Below, in pieces: positions 1-9,700 of a DNA stretch of 64,000 bases. This DNA is from Ditylenchus dipsaci (taxonomy: Eukaryota > Nematoda > Chromadorea > Rhabditida > Anguinidae). Positions within the stretch are counted from its first letter, which is position 1; each line of letters begins with the position of its first letter. Both the position numbers and the translations under genes were made by a program. Where the stretch lies: NCBI GenBank assembly GCA_004194705.1, contig SADC01000935.1, positions 1 to 64,000 on the forward strand, in the 5' to 3' direction. The notes under the pieces were generated by a model. That model was not told the DNA's origin. It saw only the letters and a list, made by a program, of their open reading frames with translations, and made no database searches.

Positions 1-221
1 ACTTGAAGAGTTAAGTTTTGCACTTATTGGGTTTGGAGGCGGGTTTTTATACCCATTTAAATAGTGTTATAGCATTTTCTATGCTATTTAATTGATAGAA
101 AAGTATTCGTACATTTTCTAAACATAAAAATTAATATTTTGAAAAAAAACATTAACTTTTTGCATGGTCGCTCAAGTCAATTGAACCTAAATGGGTACCT
201 GAAATACCCGAAAAGACGGAA

Positions 222-650
222 TCTGAACATAGCTTTTTCTGATAACGGGGCCTTGCCGCATAAAAACTGTAGTATTCATTTATTTTCATACGTTCAGAGT
301 CACTTTTCGAGTGATTTGTGTCTTAGGTACCGTATTTCCTCTAATAGAAGCCCTGGGCTTCTATTTTTCAACCTCTCAAAATCTTGAAATTGTCAATCAA
401 AAATGACCTTAACTCCGAAACCTAGTCAAAAATAGGGGGGTGGGCTTCTATTAGAGCATGGCTTATATTAGAGGAAGTACGGTATTTGAATGTGCGCATA
501 TCAACTCTAAGCTTCTAAGTTCCCTGCTGGCCTCCGGGCGCAGACAGCTTGAAAGTAGTGATGCGCACACTCACATACCTTAGACATTATTCCGAGCATC
601 AATATTGATCATAAAATGCATATGGATTCTATTTTTGTCTAGCTCCAGTG
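222..650. mobile_element. Group A foldback core, interrupted by a group B MITE
   Basis: This copy of the group A repeat carries the signature GTGATTTGTGTCTTAGG and a GTGCGCAT...ATGCGCAC inverted pair around a short GC-rich centre. Other copies lie near 34.4, 35.8, 37.8, 44.45, 46.6 and 53.2 kb. In those copies the signature runs straight into the GTGCGCAT arm. Here a 153-bp group B element separates the two halves. I see no coding capacity; the reading frames here are repeat sequence. Confidence 0.7.
330..482. mobile_element. Group B MITE nested in group A, TA target duplication
   Basis: Inverted ends CCGTATTTCCTCTAATAGA and TATTAGAGGAAGTACGG enclose a short AT-rich interior containing a 'TTTTTCAACC' motif shared by the group. 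TA flanks both sides (328-329 and 483-484). Uninterrupted group A copies have a single TA at this point, so the TA duplication is demonstrated rather than assumed. TA duplication and short inverted ends fit the Tc1/mariner superfamily. Confidence 0.8.
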
Positions 651-1066
651 ACCGAAACGAGGTAGAATATGTCAATATGAGGTTATTTTTCTCGGTCCAA
701 GGCAAAAAGTCATATTTTGGTGAAAACTTTTTTTTTCGAAAAAATTCATTTTTTATAAAAAATAACTTTCACACCGTTTTCAGCATATGAAAGTCATTTA
801 GAAGACGTCTAAACACTATTCTAAATTTGTAAAAACGCGATTATCCACCACCCCTCCCCACCGCTTAATTTTGCTGTTTCTTATGTAATCTCCGAATTTA
901 TCAACTTTGGCTAACTTTAAAGGGAGAGCTTTTTATTTGGCTTACGCTTTGGTAATAGAAATTCTTGCTCAATTTCAACAAAAGTAGTATGAAACAATCT
1001 TGGATTATTTTTATTGCTTGACAACATAATCATGTGTGTGTGTTTGTAAGTCAGTTAGTTAGTCAG

Positions 1067-2325
1067 TTAGTTCAGTTTGTTGACCAGCAGCAAGGCAAAA
1101 CCAGTGCAAGCACCCAGAGCAAGGTTGAAAGCAGTCAATTGGCCGCCTCCATTATCCTCATCACCGTCACCACTACCATCATCATCGGAAACGGTTTCCA
1201 CAATGTCTGTTGCCTATAAATTTATTTTAGTAAATAATCAAATTTAAAAAAAAACGGTGACAAACACAATCACATCCTTGCAGATTTGTGCTTAACCGAT
1301 TCCTCGTCCATTGCATAACCAAGGGAGCAAGTATGTTTGTGAAAACAATCCATCACAGTTTTATATTGGCTGAACTTTGAAACTTTAGATATTTTCTATA
1401 AACTTGAAAAATCATACTTGCAGATTTTTTCTGCTCCATCATCCTCGTCAACTTTCTTCGTTAACTAAAATATCAACAATTAAATTTCACCTATACTGTT
1501 GATATTTTTTTTGAAAAAATTTGTTTTTCGTAATATCTCAATGGCAGAGCGCAGAAGCATGTAAAACTCGGTCATTGTAGAGATTTCCAACAAGCTTTGA
1601 CGATTATTCTACGCTGAATGACAAAAATTCTCATAGAGGTCTAATCAGGAAATTTTATAGTTAGTAGGTAGCCCCAGACACGGGTTTAATTACATTACTA
1701 GCAACCTCTGATTTTAGGTAGCAGATAAAGTTTCTACAGAATTTTTTATATTTTTTAACACCACCCTATAGGTGGGAGTAAAACTATCGCGTAAAGATAT
1801 CGCGTAAATAAGAGGAAAAATAAAGTAAGCTTGTTTAAATTACATTTAGCGATTATTAGTAGCTTAGCTGGTATTATTCTGTAGCTTAGTCGGGTGAGTC
1901 ATTTTCAACCTTTCGAAAATCAGAAAATTCTAAGGTCGCTTTCAAGATTCTTAGGTGCTCAACAAAATTTAAAAAACGGGATTGCTAAAACTGGTAGGAA
2001 CTAAAACAGCTCCAGGCTGAGATATAGGCTTTCGAATTTGAGAGTGGGATAAGTTGGTTAATATAGAACAGTAGCTATTAACAGAAACTATTCGCTAATA
2101 AGGAAGATACGATAATGATCAAAATAAAGTTTTGAAAGTTGACCAATGTTTATTTACCGCATCTCTAGCCGTTATGCACTCCTTTACAGTGCATTTATCG
2201 CCTCCAGCTTTAATAATGGTGACGGCGGGACTGGAGTGACCAGGTTTATGATGAGGATGCTTCTTCTTAGACTCCACCACAACCAAAAGGATAGCCACTG
2301 CCAGCACCACTAGAAAAGCTCGCAT
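1067..2325 (-). CDS. Small secreted Cys-containing protein with hydrophobic C-terminus
   Basis: I do not recognise a named family. Four exons are proposed: 2158-2325, 1418-1464, 1274-1369 and 1067-1213. Exon 1 is exactly 56 codons, starts at ATG 2323-2325 and encodes a clear signal peptide (MRAFLVVLAVAILLVVVES), then a His/Lys-rich spacer, then the first cysteines (KCTVKECITARDA). Exons 2 and 3 add further cysteines (ICNQYKTVMDC, HTCSLGY). Exon 4 has an acidic linker (SDDDGSGDGDED) and a hydrophobic C-terminal segment (LALGACTGFALLLV) followed by KLN and a stop. Exon 1-2 and 2-3 junctions are in phase. The 3-4 junction is off by one base, so either the donor I chose (after 1274) is wrong or there is an indel. 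The architecture suggests export and possible anchoring by a C-terminal hydrophobic tail. Disulfide-bonded nematode domains of this spacing are common, but I would not assign one. Confidence 0.55.
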
Positions 2326-2864
2326 TTGGCTGAAGCTGACTAATATTGTTGCTGGTCTAAAAGTTGAAAAGAATAAGCATTTACACGAGGATCACACATA
2401 TTTATAGACCAAAAATATTGCCCGCCTACTTTTAGTTAGCTGGTGTGTTGAATCACTCATTTTTGTTATCAAATTCAAGCTGTTAACAGCAGAATGATAC
2501 AGGATAACCCAATGAATACGGCTGATTTCAAAAAATCAGAATTTTTTCCTTTCAAAATTTTAAAACTGCGCTTCAAAGGAATGACTTCCACTGAGTCTTA
2601 ATTTATTTTGCAAATTTTGTTATAATGTGATTTTTGCTTTTTCTTTTGCTGTTCGGAAACACAAGGTTTGCGAATAAAAACTAACATAAGTTTACGCACA
2701 TTAAAAGAGCATTAATCACGAGTCGAATGGCATATAACAAGCTTTAAAAACCTTCGAAAATTTTGCAGCACGCATTAAATTCAGAAAATCTTGCCGATTT
2801 TTGACAACGCGGGTGCCACATGTGCTTGGCCCGGTTAGCCCGCCCCCCTCCCTGGATACGTGCC

Positions 2865-3060
2865 TGCTACTGAGCACTCACTAGATACTACCTCTTATGT
2901 ACCCATACTTGAGACACTCCATCTGAGCGCCACTACCTGAATAACCACCTGTTGGCATGACTACCTGGGTGACACTACCTGGAGAAATGTATATTCACAC
3001 CTGGGTACCACTTCCTGCTCAGCCCCATCTCAGTATCCCCTCCTGGATACTCCCTGTTAG
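2865..3060. repeat. Degenerate minisatellite (ACTACCTGGGTG-type)
   Basis: Imperfect repeats of about 11-20 bases around 'ACTACCTGG', 'GGGTACCACT' and 'CCTGGATAC'. The same degenerate theme recurs at 7.57-7.76, 20.41-20.67, 46.13-46.32 and 53.51-53.70 kb, in both orientations. In the 20.4-kb case it lies inside a defined hAT element. No coding signal. Confidence 0.6.
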
Positions 3061-3763
3061 TGCGCAGCTGCGTTGCCGCTTTTCGTTAGGTCCATCTTGG
3101 TGGTTCGGGTGATTTTCATGGGTTTTGGTCTATCATGGTGGTTGGACCATAGCTACCCTACCTGCACTCTTATGAAAAATTGCTAGAGTTGTATAAATTA
3201 AAATTGTTAGAGTTGTAAATTGGTTGGTTGTAATGTCAATAGAAAGGCGGAACAAAAAATATTTAAAGAAAACGTGTCAAGACAAAAAAAATTGGATGAA
3301 TTCACCTTTGGATGAATTCACCGATGGATGAATTCACCTTGGATGAATTCACCGTCGCCCAAGACTAAAGTCTGTGCGAAAAAGACCAGTTAAGCAAATT
3401 AGTATTGCTGCTCATAATCGTGATTCATATTCGCAGCTACATCATCTATGTGAAAAAACGTTACCGGAAAATTTAGTGACGATCAGCATTAGTATAGTGG
3501 TTAATGGTCTGTTCTTACTTTATTAGTCATTTACATCCGGCAAATATTTTCGCAAAAAAGATATTATGGCATTTTAATTACAATCATAGGAAATCTGAAG
3601 TGTTTTGCAAGAAATATAATCTGATAATTCTTATAATTTTGAAAAATTTCACTGTCAGCTTTATGTACAACTATCGTTAATTGACACTCTATAAACTGGC
3701 ACCCTCCATAAACGGCACTTTGAAAAAGGCCAATTTGGCTGGCCGACAAAGAAATTAGGCATA

Positions 3764-3947
3764 CAGTCAAACCTCGATAATCCGCCACCCCGCTAAACCG
3801 CCACCCTCGATAAACCGCCACCCTCGAGAAGCCTGATTTGTTGGCCATCAGAGAAACTCAACAGAATTTACCCCCGCTAAACCGCCACCTCGATAATCCG
3901 CCACCCTCGGATCGGTCCCATGGGGTGGCGGATTCGAGGTTTGACTG
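3764..3947. mobile_element. Group C pogo/Tigger-like MITE
   Basis: A 184-bp element with ends CAGTCAAACCTCGATAATCC and GGCGGATTCGAGGTTTGACTG. TA flanks at 3762-3763 and 3948-3949. The interior repeats 'CGCTAAACCGCCACC' units. CAGTC ends and TA insertion are typical of the pogo branch of Tc1/mariner. The larger element at 14.1-15.06 kb has the same terminal logic and retains transposase-like coding. Confidence 0.8.
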
Positions 3948-4282
3948 TATTAACATCCAAATAAACTGCTTTCTGTTTTTAATTTTGTTTTATCTAACCC
4001 CGACACTATGCGCTTTTTAAAGAGAGTTAACATCCGAATTGTGCGATCACTATGAAAGATTTTGCTTCATCACTATAAACTTGCCTATAAGCCCTATTTA
4101 CAATGATAGAATATCGATAATAAAACAAATGCCTTTCAGTCAGTTTTGCATGATCGACTATACCAGTGCCTATCAGCTGATTTGCCCGAATTCTACCGAC
4201 TTATTCCTTATTGGGCATTTCGCCCGAAGATAGATCGCTCATGTGCCCCAAAAACCAAATTTTTCAATTTCAGTTTTTCTGA

Positions 4283-4323
4283 AACAAATATTTGGTCATT
4301 CAAACTTAGCCATTTTGGTTATA
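4283..4323 (+). repeat. Direct repeat flanking the 5S/SL unit (left copy)
   Basis: 'ATTTGGTCATTCAAACTTAG' and the following 'CCATTTTGGTTA' match a second direct copy at 5452-5492 (ATTTGGTCATTCAAACGTAG, CCATTTTTGGTTA). The copies are 1169 bp apart and bracket the 5S and SL RNA genes. This spacing equals one plausible 5S/SL tandem unit. Confidence 0.55.
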
Positions 4324-5050
4324 GAATTTGGAATAACAGTTGGATTGTTATTCCAAAATGATTGGTTAGCAGATACCGTTTTCTCTCTAATAAAGCGACA
4401 CCACTTACTATTTCACAAAGCAAAGCCAATAATTTCAAATCAGGTGTGTGGTCGCTCTATTAGAGAAAATTAGTTAAACACAGTTGCTGGAGTGTTTGGT
4501 CACTTGAAGTTTAAGTCAAGACACCAAAGAGTATTTTAGTCTCTAACTTTTGATATGCTTCAAACCCAGCAAGCTGTGGTATTGTGAAAACTATGAATAG
4601 TCAAAATTTACACCAATCTTGAATCATAATAGATTCCTAAAGGTTTCTATTGGAGCCGAACCTCTTCGGAGTGTTCGATCAAATTTGGATAGCGGGTCTC
4701 TGGCTCGGCGATATATTCGCTGCATGTGTGTTGATGAAATTTTTTGGTACGTCACCTTCTTTTTCAGAGAGTTACCGTTTTTCTAGCCCCAATATGCTGA
4801 ATGTGGTAGCTATATCTGGTTTTATTTTCTAACACACATTTATTTACGACAAATTGTGAGCTGTAGGCATACTTCTGTGGTAAATGTCCATGCGGATTCC
4901 CCCAACATACTGTTTCTTAAATCTAAATTAAAAAATCAAGGTAATTAACCGCCAAAACTAGTTTTTTTGATCAAATTCTCATCAAAAAAAGCTACACAAT
5001 GCAAAAATATAGTCAAAAAAATCACTTTATTGCCAATGCAAAAAAGTTTT

Positions 5051-5169
5051 GGCTTACAACACCCGAGATTCCCAGGACGTCTCCGATCCAAGTACTAGTC
5101 GAGCCAACGTTGCTTGACATTGCCAGATCGGACGGGATGGCGTACTTTCAACGTGGTATGGTCGTAAGC
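5051..5169 (-). rRNA. 5S ribosomal RNA
   Basis: The minus strand reads as a complete 119-nt 5S rRNA. It begins GCUUACGACCAUACC, contains the conserved GCCAUCCCGUCCGAUC, the AAGCAACGUUG internal-control segment and AGUACUUGGAUCGGAGAC, and ends CCUGGGAAU...GUUGUAAGCC. The 5' GCUUACGACC and 3' GUUGUAAGC ends pair as helix I. A T-run follows the 3' end (A-run on the + strand near 5038-5047), as expected for a pol III terminator. The 5' end is 160 bases from the start of the SL RNA gene, which points the other way. The GCUUACGACCAUA start matches nematode 5S as I recall it. It is a single copy in this window. Confidence 0.93.
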
Positions 5170-5328
5170 GAGGTTGAGAAAGGAATTCTCTTCCATATAT
5201 TTTCCATATTTTTTATTGTCTATTTTCGCTTTTCTGCTTCTCTAAATGATGTGCTTGGAAGAGATGGCGCACCCTATCACTTTATGAACTTGGCCTTTTG
5301 TCAAATTCTTTTTCTAGGCCTACTTTTT

Positions 5329-5425
5329 GGTTTAATTACCCAAATTTGAGGTACTTGAATGTTCTGCCCAAATAAGCGGTGGAATTGCAAATTTTGGAAT
5401 GCATGGCCTTTATGGCAGTGCATAA
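5329..5425 (+). ncRNA. Spliced leader (SL1-like) RNA gene
   Basis: The 22-nt leader at 5329-5350 begins GGTTTAATTACCCAA and ends TTTGAG, followed directly by the splice donor GTACTTG at 5351. It differs from canonical nematode SL1 only at leader position 16 (A instead of G). An Sm-type site AATTTTGG lies at 5390-5397, and a 3' stem-loop (GCATGGCC...GGCAGTGC) follows, then AT-rich sequence. Total length of about 97 nt fits SL RNAs. The product would donate its first 22 nt, with a trimethylguanosine cap, to pre-mRNAs by trans-splicing. Divergent linkage to 5S is the C. elegans arrangement. The 3' end is approximate. A proximal sequence element should lie about 60 bases upstream, but I cannot define one with confidence. 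Confidence 0.9.
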
Positions 5426-5451
5426 ATTTTTCTCAAAAATCTCCAAATACA

Positions 5452-5492
5452 ATCATTTGGTCATTCAAACGTAGCCATTTTTGGTTACAGCC
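5452..5492 (+). repeat. Direct repeat flanking the 5S/SL unit (right copy)
   Basis: Right-hand partner of the repeat at 4283-4323, located just 3' of the SL RNA. Together they delimit about 1.17 kb holding one 5S and one SL RNA gene. Confidence 0.55.
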
Positions 5493-6046
5493 AATTTTAC
5501 CCGGGGCGCCACCGGCGGCCTCGCAAGTATACTTGGGGTGGTAATCAGACTAAATACAGAACAAGTCTTATCAGCGAACAATAACAATCTGTGACAATTA
5601 AGTTGAAATACAGAGCAGCAAAGTCAAAAGATGAGGCTTTGTAGAGCCACATGTGTCCCCTATAGCCATATATTTCCAACCTTGGAGGAGAGTGAACTTT
5701 CATTTCCTCTATATTTTAAATGCACATTTCATATAAAAGTTGCGTTGCATCGACACTTTCTCTGCAAACTTTTAAAAACATATTGTTACGTCGAAGGTTT
5801 TCGTTATATCGAGGATACATTTTTCATCTAAATTTGAAACAATGTTCGTTATATAGAAGGTTCTTATATCCAGGTATAATTATTATGTTTGAGAGCAGGA
5901 GCAAATTTTTTTTGTCTGGGAGTGCTTTAAAAACCTTTTTCACCGAGCAAAATAAAATTTGATGTTATTTCAACACATTGTTAGACTATTCGAGACAATC
6001 GGCCAGAAATTTGAGGCAACTTTGCCTCAAGGGCCATTTATTTGCG

Positions 6047-6215
6047 CGAGAGCTAAGAGCCAAGAGCAAAAATTACGGGAGCCAAGAGCGAAAATTATGA
6101 ATATAACAGCCAATAGCAGGAGCGAGTTTTTTCAGACCAAGAGGCCAGAGCAAGAGCAGGAGCAAAATTTTTGATGCAAAGAGCCAAGAGCCAGAGCAGA
6201 AGCGAAAATTTTAAA
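6047..6215. repeat. GAGCCAAGAGC simple-repeat array
   Basis: Imperfect repeats of 'GAGCCAAGAGC(AAAA)' and 'AGAGCAGGAGCAAAATTTT'. A related fragment (GAGAGCAGGAGCAAATTTT) lies near 5890. No gene. Confidence 0.6.
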
Positions 6216-6361
6216 ATGCCCAGCACTGGTTATTTCGAAGTTTCGTTGTATCGAAGGTATATCGAGGTTCGGCTGTATAATTGCTTATGTTAAGTCAAGT
6301 CCAACCAATCGACACTAAGGTGTCACTATATCAGAGTGTCACTATATCGAGGTTTGACTGT
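6215..6361. mobile_element. Group C MITE remnant
   Basis: The right end reads TATATCGAGGTTTGACTG followed by TA. The interior has repeated 'TATCGAAGG/TATCGAGG' motifs also seen near 5.79-5.86 kb. The left end is not defined. Confidence 0.45.
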
Positions 6362-6733
6362 ATGCTCTTTTTTGTATATGTCTGTGCGTTGGTATCACAA
6401 GCTAGCAAAACACGTCAACACTTTTTTGATTTCAATATGAAAGAAGGAATATTATCTTGTTTGCCTAGCACCGACTTTAAAACTGCATTTTTCCATATAA
6501 AAATTTCTTGTTTATTTATTTGCTGATCTTAAAACGTTTTCTACATATTATTGTGCGGTTTTTTTTTCATCAAAGTTATAAAACAATTTTTTTTCATGGA
6601 AAATAAACAAAGAACAATTGATAAGAAGTAAACAAGAAATAAGTGAGCAGTAATGCTTTTTCATATTAGTTATAAAAACTTTGCTTGAGTTCTAAACAAA
6701 ATATTCTATTTTCTATCAGCTTCATTTTTCCAA

Positions 6734-9700
6734 ATGGAGTCAATTTCATGCATTTTAGAAGAATATTCCAGTAAAAACATTGATTTTTCTGTGCCTAAAC
6801 TTGTCGGAGAATACTCGACAGATGAAAATCAGTGTGTGAATTTAGGCGATTCACAAGCTCGCTATCTTAACTTTGCTCCTAATATACACAGGACAAGAGT
6901 TTTTTTTGATCTGAATGATAAATATGATAGTTTTATGAAAAAATCTGGGCATGTTTGACTCGATCCAACAGTTGCAGGAGTGGATTATGAAAGTGGGTGA
7001 TCAAAAAGCACTGATGACTTAAATAAGGTATGAAAACAATTTTTAACACTAAGTTAAAATGCGCTTTACGGGCGCCGTGTATATTTTTTGCAAAACTACA
7101 AGTATACTTCGAATCTGTCTGAAAATACAGTCAAAAGAAAATACAGTTTTCACTAAAACGTGGCACTTTTCACTAAAACGTGGCACATTTTCACAAAAAC
7201 GTGGCATTTTTACGTATCGTCCAACTCGCATTAACGTAACCTCCAAAAGTTCGTTCCCGCCTAGGGTCCGACACTTTTTCACCTCGATTTTTTTAAAATT
7301 TTCCATTTTGTGTTTTGACAGTCTGGCAACAAATATCGTCAGGATTCCAATTTTGCCAATCGTTTATGAAAGAATTGTTTTGACGTTAAAAAAGCCAAAA
7401 CTTCCCATTAACGTAATAATTTTTGAAAATAAAAGTGTCGGACCCTAGCCGGGAACGAATTTTCGGATTTTTTTTTACACGAATTTTTTTACTGTAGTAA
7501 AAAAGTCATAGAGCCTGAAAGTGTAAATACTGCATATTTAACCAATTGGGCACAATTTTCTGGTTAATAATCTGGCTACCCCTATCTGGGTACTACCACA
7601 TGGTCACCTGATACTTGCTACATGCGTACCACTTCCCGAGAACTACCATCTGGGTACCGCTATCCAAGTATACTTATCCAGGCACTACTACTTGAGGAGC
7701 ACCATCTGAAGATCAGTACTTAGTGGTACATCACTTGATCGCCACTAATTTGTAGCAACACTTCATGTTTTTATTTTTTTCATTATCAGTTTTGAGTAAA
7801 ATTACTTGTAGCTAGATCAGAAATTTTCGGATTCTTCGGGCTTTACCATGGCTGCTTTAATGTCTTCAAAGTATTTAGCAACCGTTTCAAAAAAATTAAA
7901 TATATTAAAAAAGGGTCTTGAAAGAAAACTTTTTTGCTAAATTAACTTTAAGTCTAATGCCGGATTAGTATTAAGCATGGTCGGTTTCCTAATAGAACTG
8001 TTCTTTAAAATTGAAATTCATCGTCAAAATTCGAATTCCTCTCGAGACAATAAACATTTGAACTTTGGAAAAGTCCTATATTTGAATAATGATAGTCTCG
8101 GGAGAAATTCGAATGTTGACGATGACTTTCACTTTATAAAACACACCGACCATTCTAAGACTGCGATAAAAAACCCAATAAAAGCTTTTGAAATTTATAC
8201 TTGTCCGAATAGAAAACTAGCTTAATTTTAAAACTATGTTATAGCACAGTTAAAGAGCTACAAAATCTGCTTTAGAAAATAATCTTTGATAATATGAATG
8301 TTGAGATATGGCCTTTTTTTTTGTAAATTATCAATTTCTTTTGGGAGGCCCGTTTGTCTAGAAAATACGGCACAATTTTATGCACTTTATAAAATTTAGA
8401 TAGTTGGAGGTGCAAAAGTAGTGTCTACAAGAGGAGCTCTTGAGCGCCTTGCCAAATCTGTCGATGATATACAGATCCAGAGGATGATGGCTTAAAGTTG
8501 ATATTTTGCAACTTTAATGGCATAACTTTTATGGCTGACCCAAACACAGATATGAATGACTATGGACATGGCAGAAGAAAGCAAAAAACAATGACTTATT
8601 GGAGTCACAATTTTACAAAATTTGTATCTAGTAGGCCCTATGAGGATAATGTAAACACACAGATAAAACGTTAAACAATTACGAAATATTTAGGTCAATA
8701 TTCAATCGATAACTATGAATCGAGCTACAATGCAATTTATCTGCAACTTTAAGCGAAGAAGACGATTCCTTGCCTTTACTCTACAAAACAGAAATTGACT
8801 GTTTCGACTCAGGCAAGTCTACAAATTTCTAAAATAATAGAGGATTTGATCTTCTGAAACGAGCACAAATGCGTAGCGATGCGTAGGTGAAGCTTTCCTC
8901 CATTTAGAAGGATTGGACACGCTCAGAACCACAGCCAGAGTAGCCGAAAGCCGAAAATAATCAGTCTTCAGAAGTTTACTAAATGTCTTGCACTTTTGCA
9001 AAAAGCAAGTGAAAAAAGTGTCGGTCCCTATGTGGAAACGAACTTTTGGCGCTAGTATAGAAACCAACCCCCCCCCCCCAATCCGACCTTTAAAAAATTC
9101 TGTAACTTCCCTTGCAAACAACAAGTTTAGGCTTACACTACGTGTCCAATGACGCGGAAAAGTGTGACTGCGACTGCGACTTTTCCGCGTCATTGGACAC
9201 ACATCAACAGTCGCAGTCACAGTCACAGTGTGTGTCCAATAGCGCGGAAAAGTGTGACTGCGACAGTGACTGCGACTGCGACTGACGCTTCAAATCGATT
9301 TGAATTTACGTCGCAGTCACAGTCGCAGTCACACTTTTCCGCGTCATTGGACACACACTGTGACTGTATTTTGTATTTCGGACTTTCTTGGTCTTGACAC
9401 GAAATTAACAAGTTTTGAATTTTTTTGAGTGAAATTCAGGGTGAGGGAAGACCAGATAGCTCAGGACCCACTCCGGAATGGCCAAAAGGCCGAAATAATT
9501 GGTTTTCTGGGGGTTTACTAAAGGGGGAGTAAACTTTTTGAGAACAATCGATTGAGCGGATCAGATTTCGGGTCCGATGGGCTTAATCGCTCACAACTCC
9601 ACCCTGAACCACTCAAAACCACCATAAACCTGGAATTCTGAGCGATTAAGCCCATCGGACCCGAAATCTGATCCGCTCAATCGGTTTTTCTCAAAAAGTT

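Noticed and set aside
6950..7011. TGA read-through (selenocysteine) in the DXO-like exon 1
   Set aside because: A one-base frame shift restores the family-like DSIQQLQEWI sequence, which explains the stops better than recoding.
7059..7448. 129-codon open frame
   Set aside because: It spans 'CACTAAAACGTGGCA' repeats and a foldback with TAGGGTCCGACAC arms; no coding features.
9149..9411. Ser/Thr/Cys-rich open frames on both strands
   Set aside because: They are translations of the GTGACTGCGAC palindromic repeat and are open in several frames for that reason.
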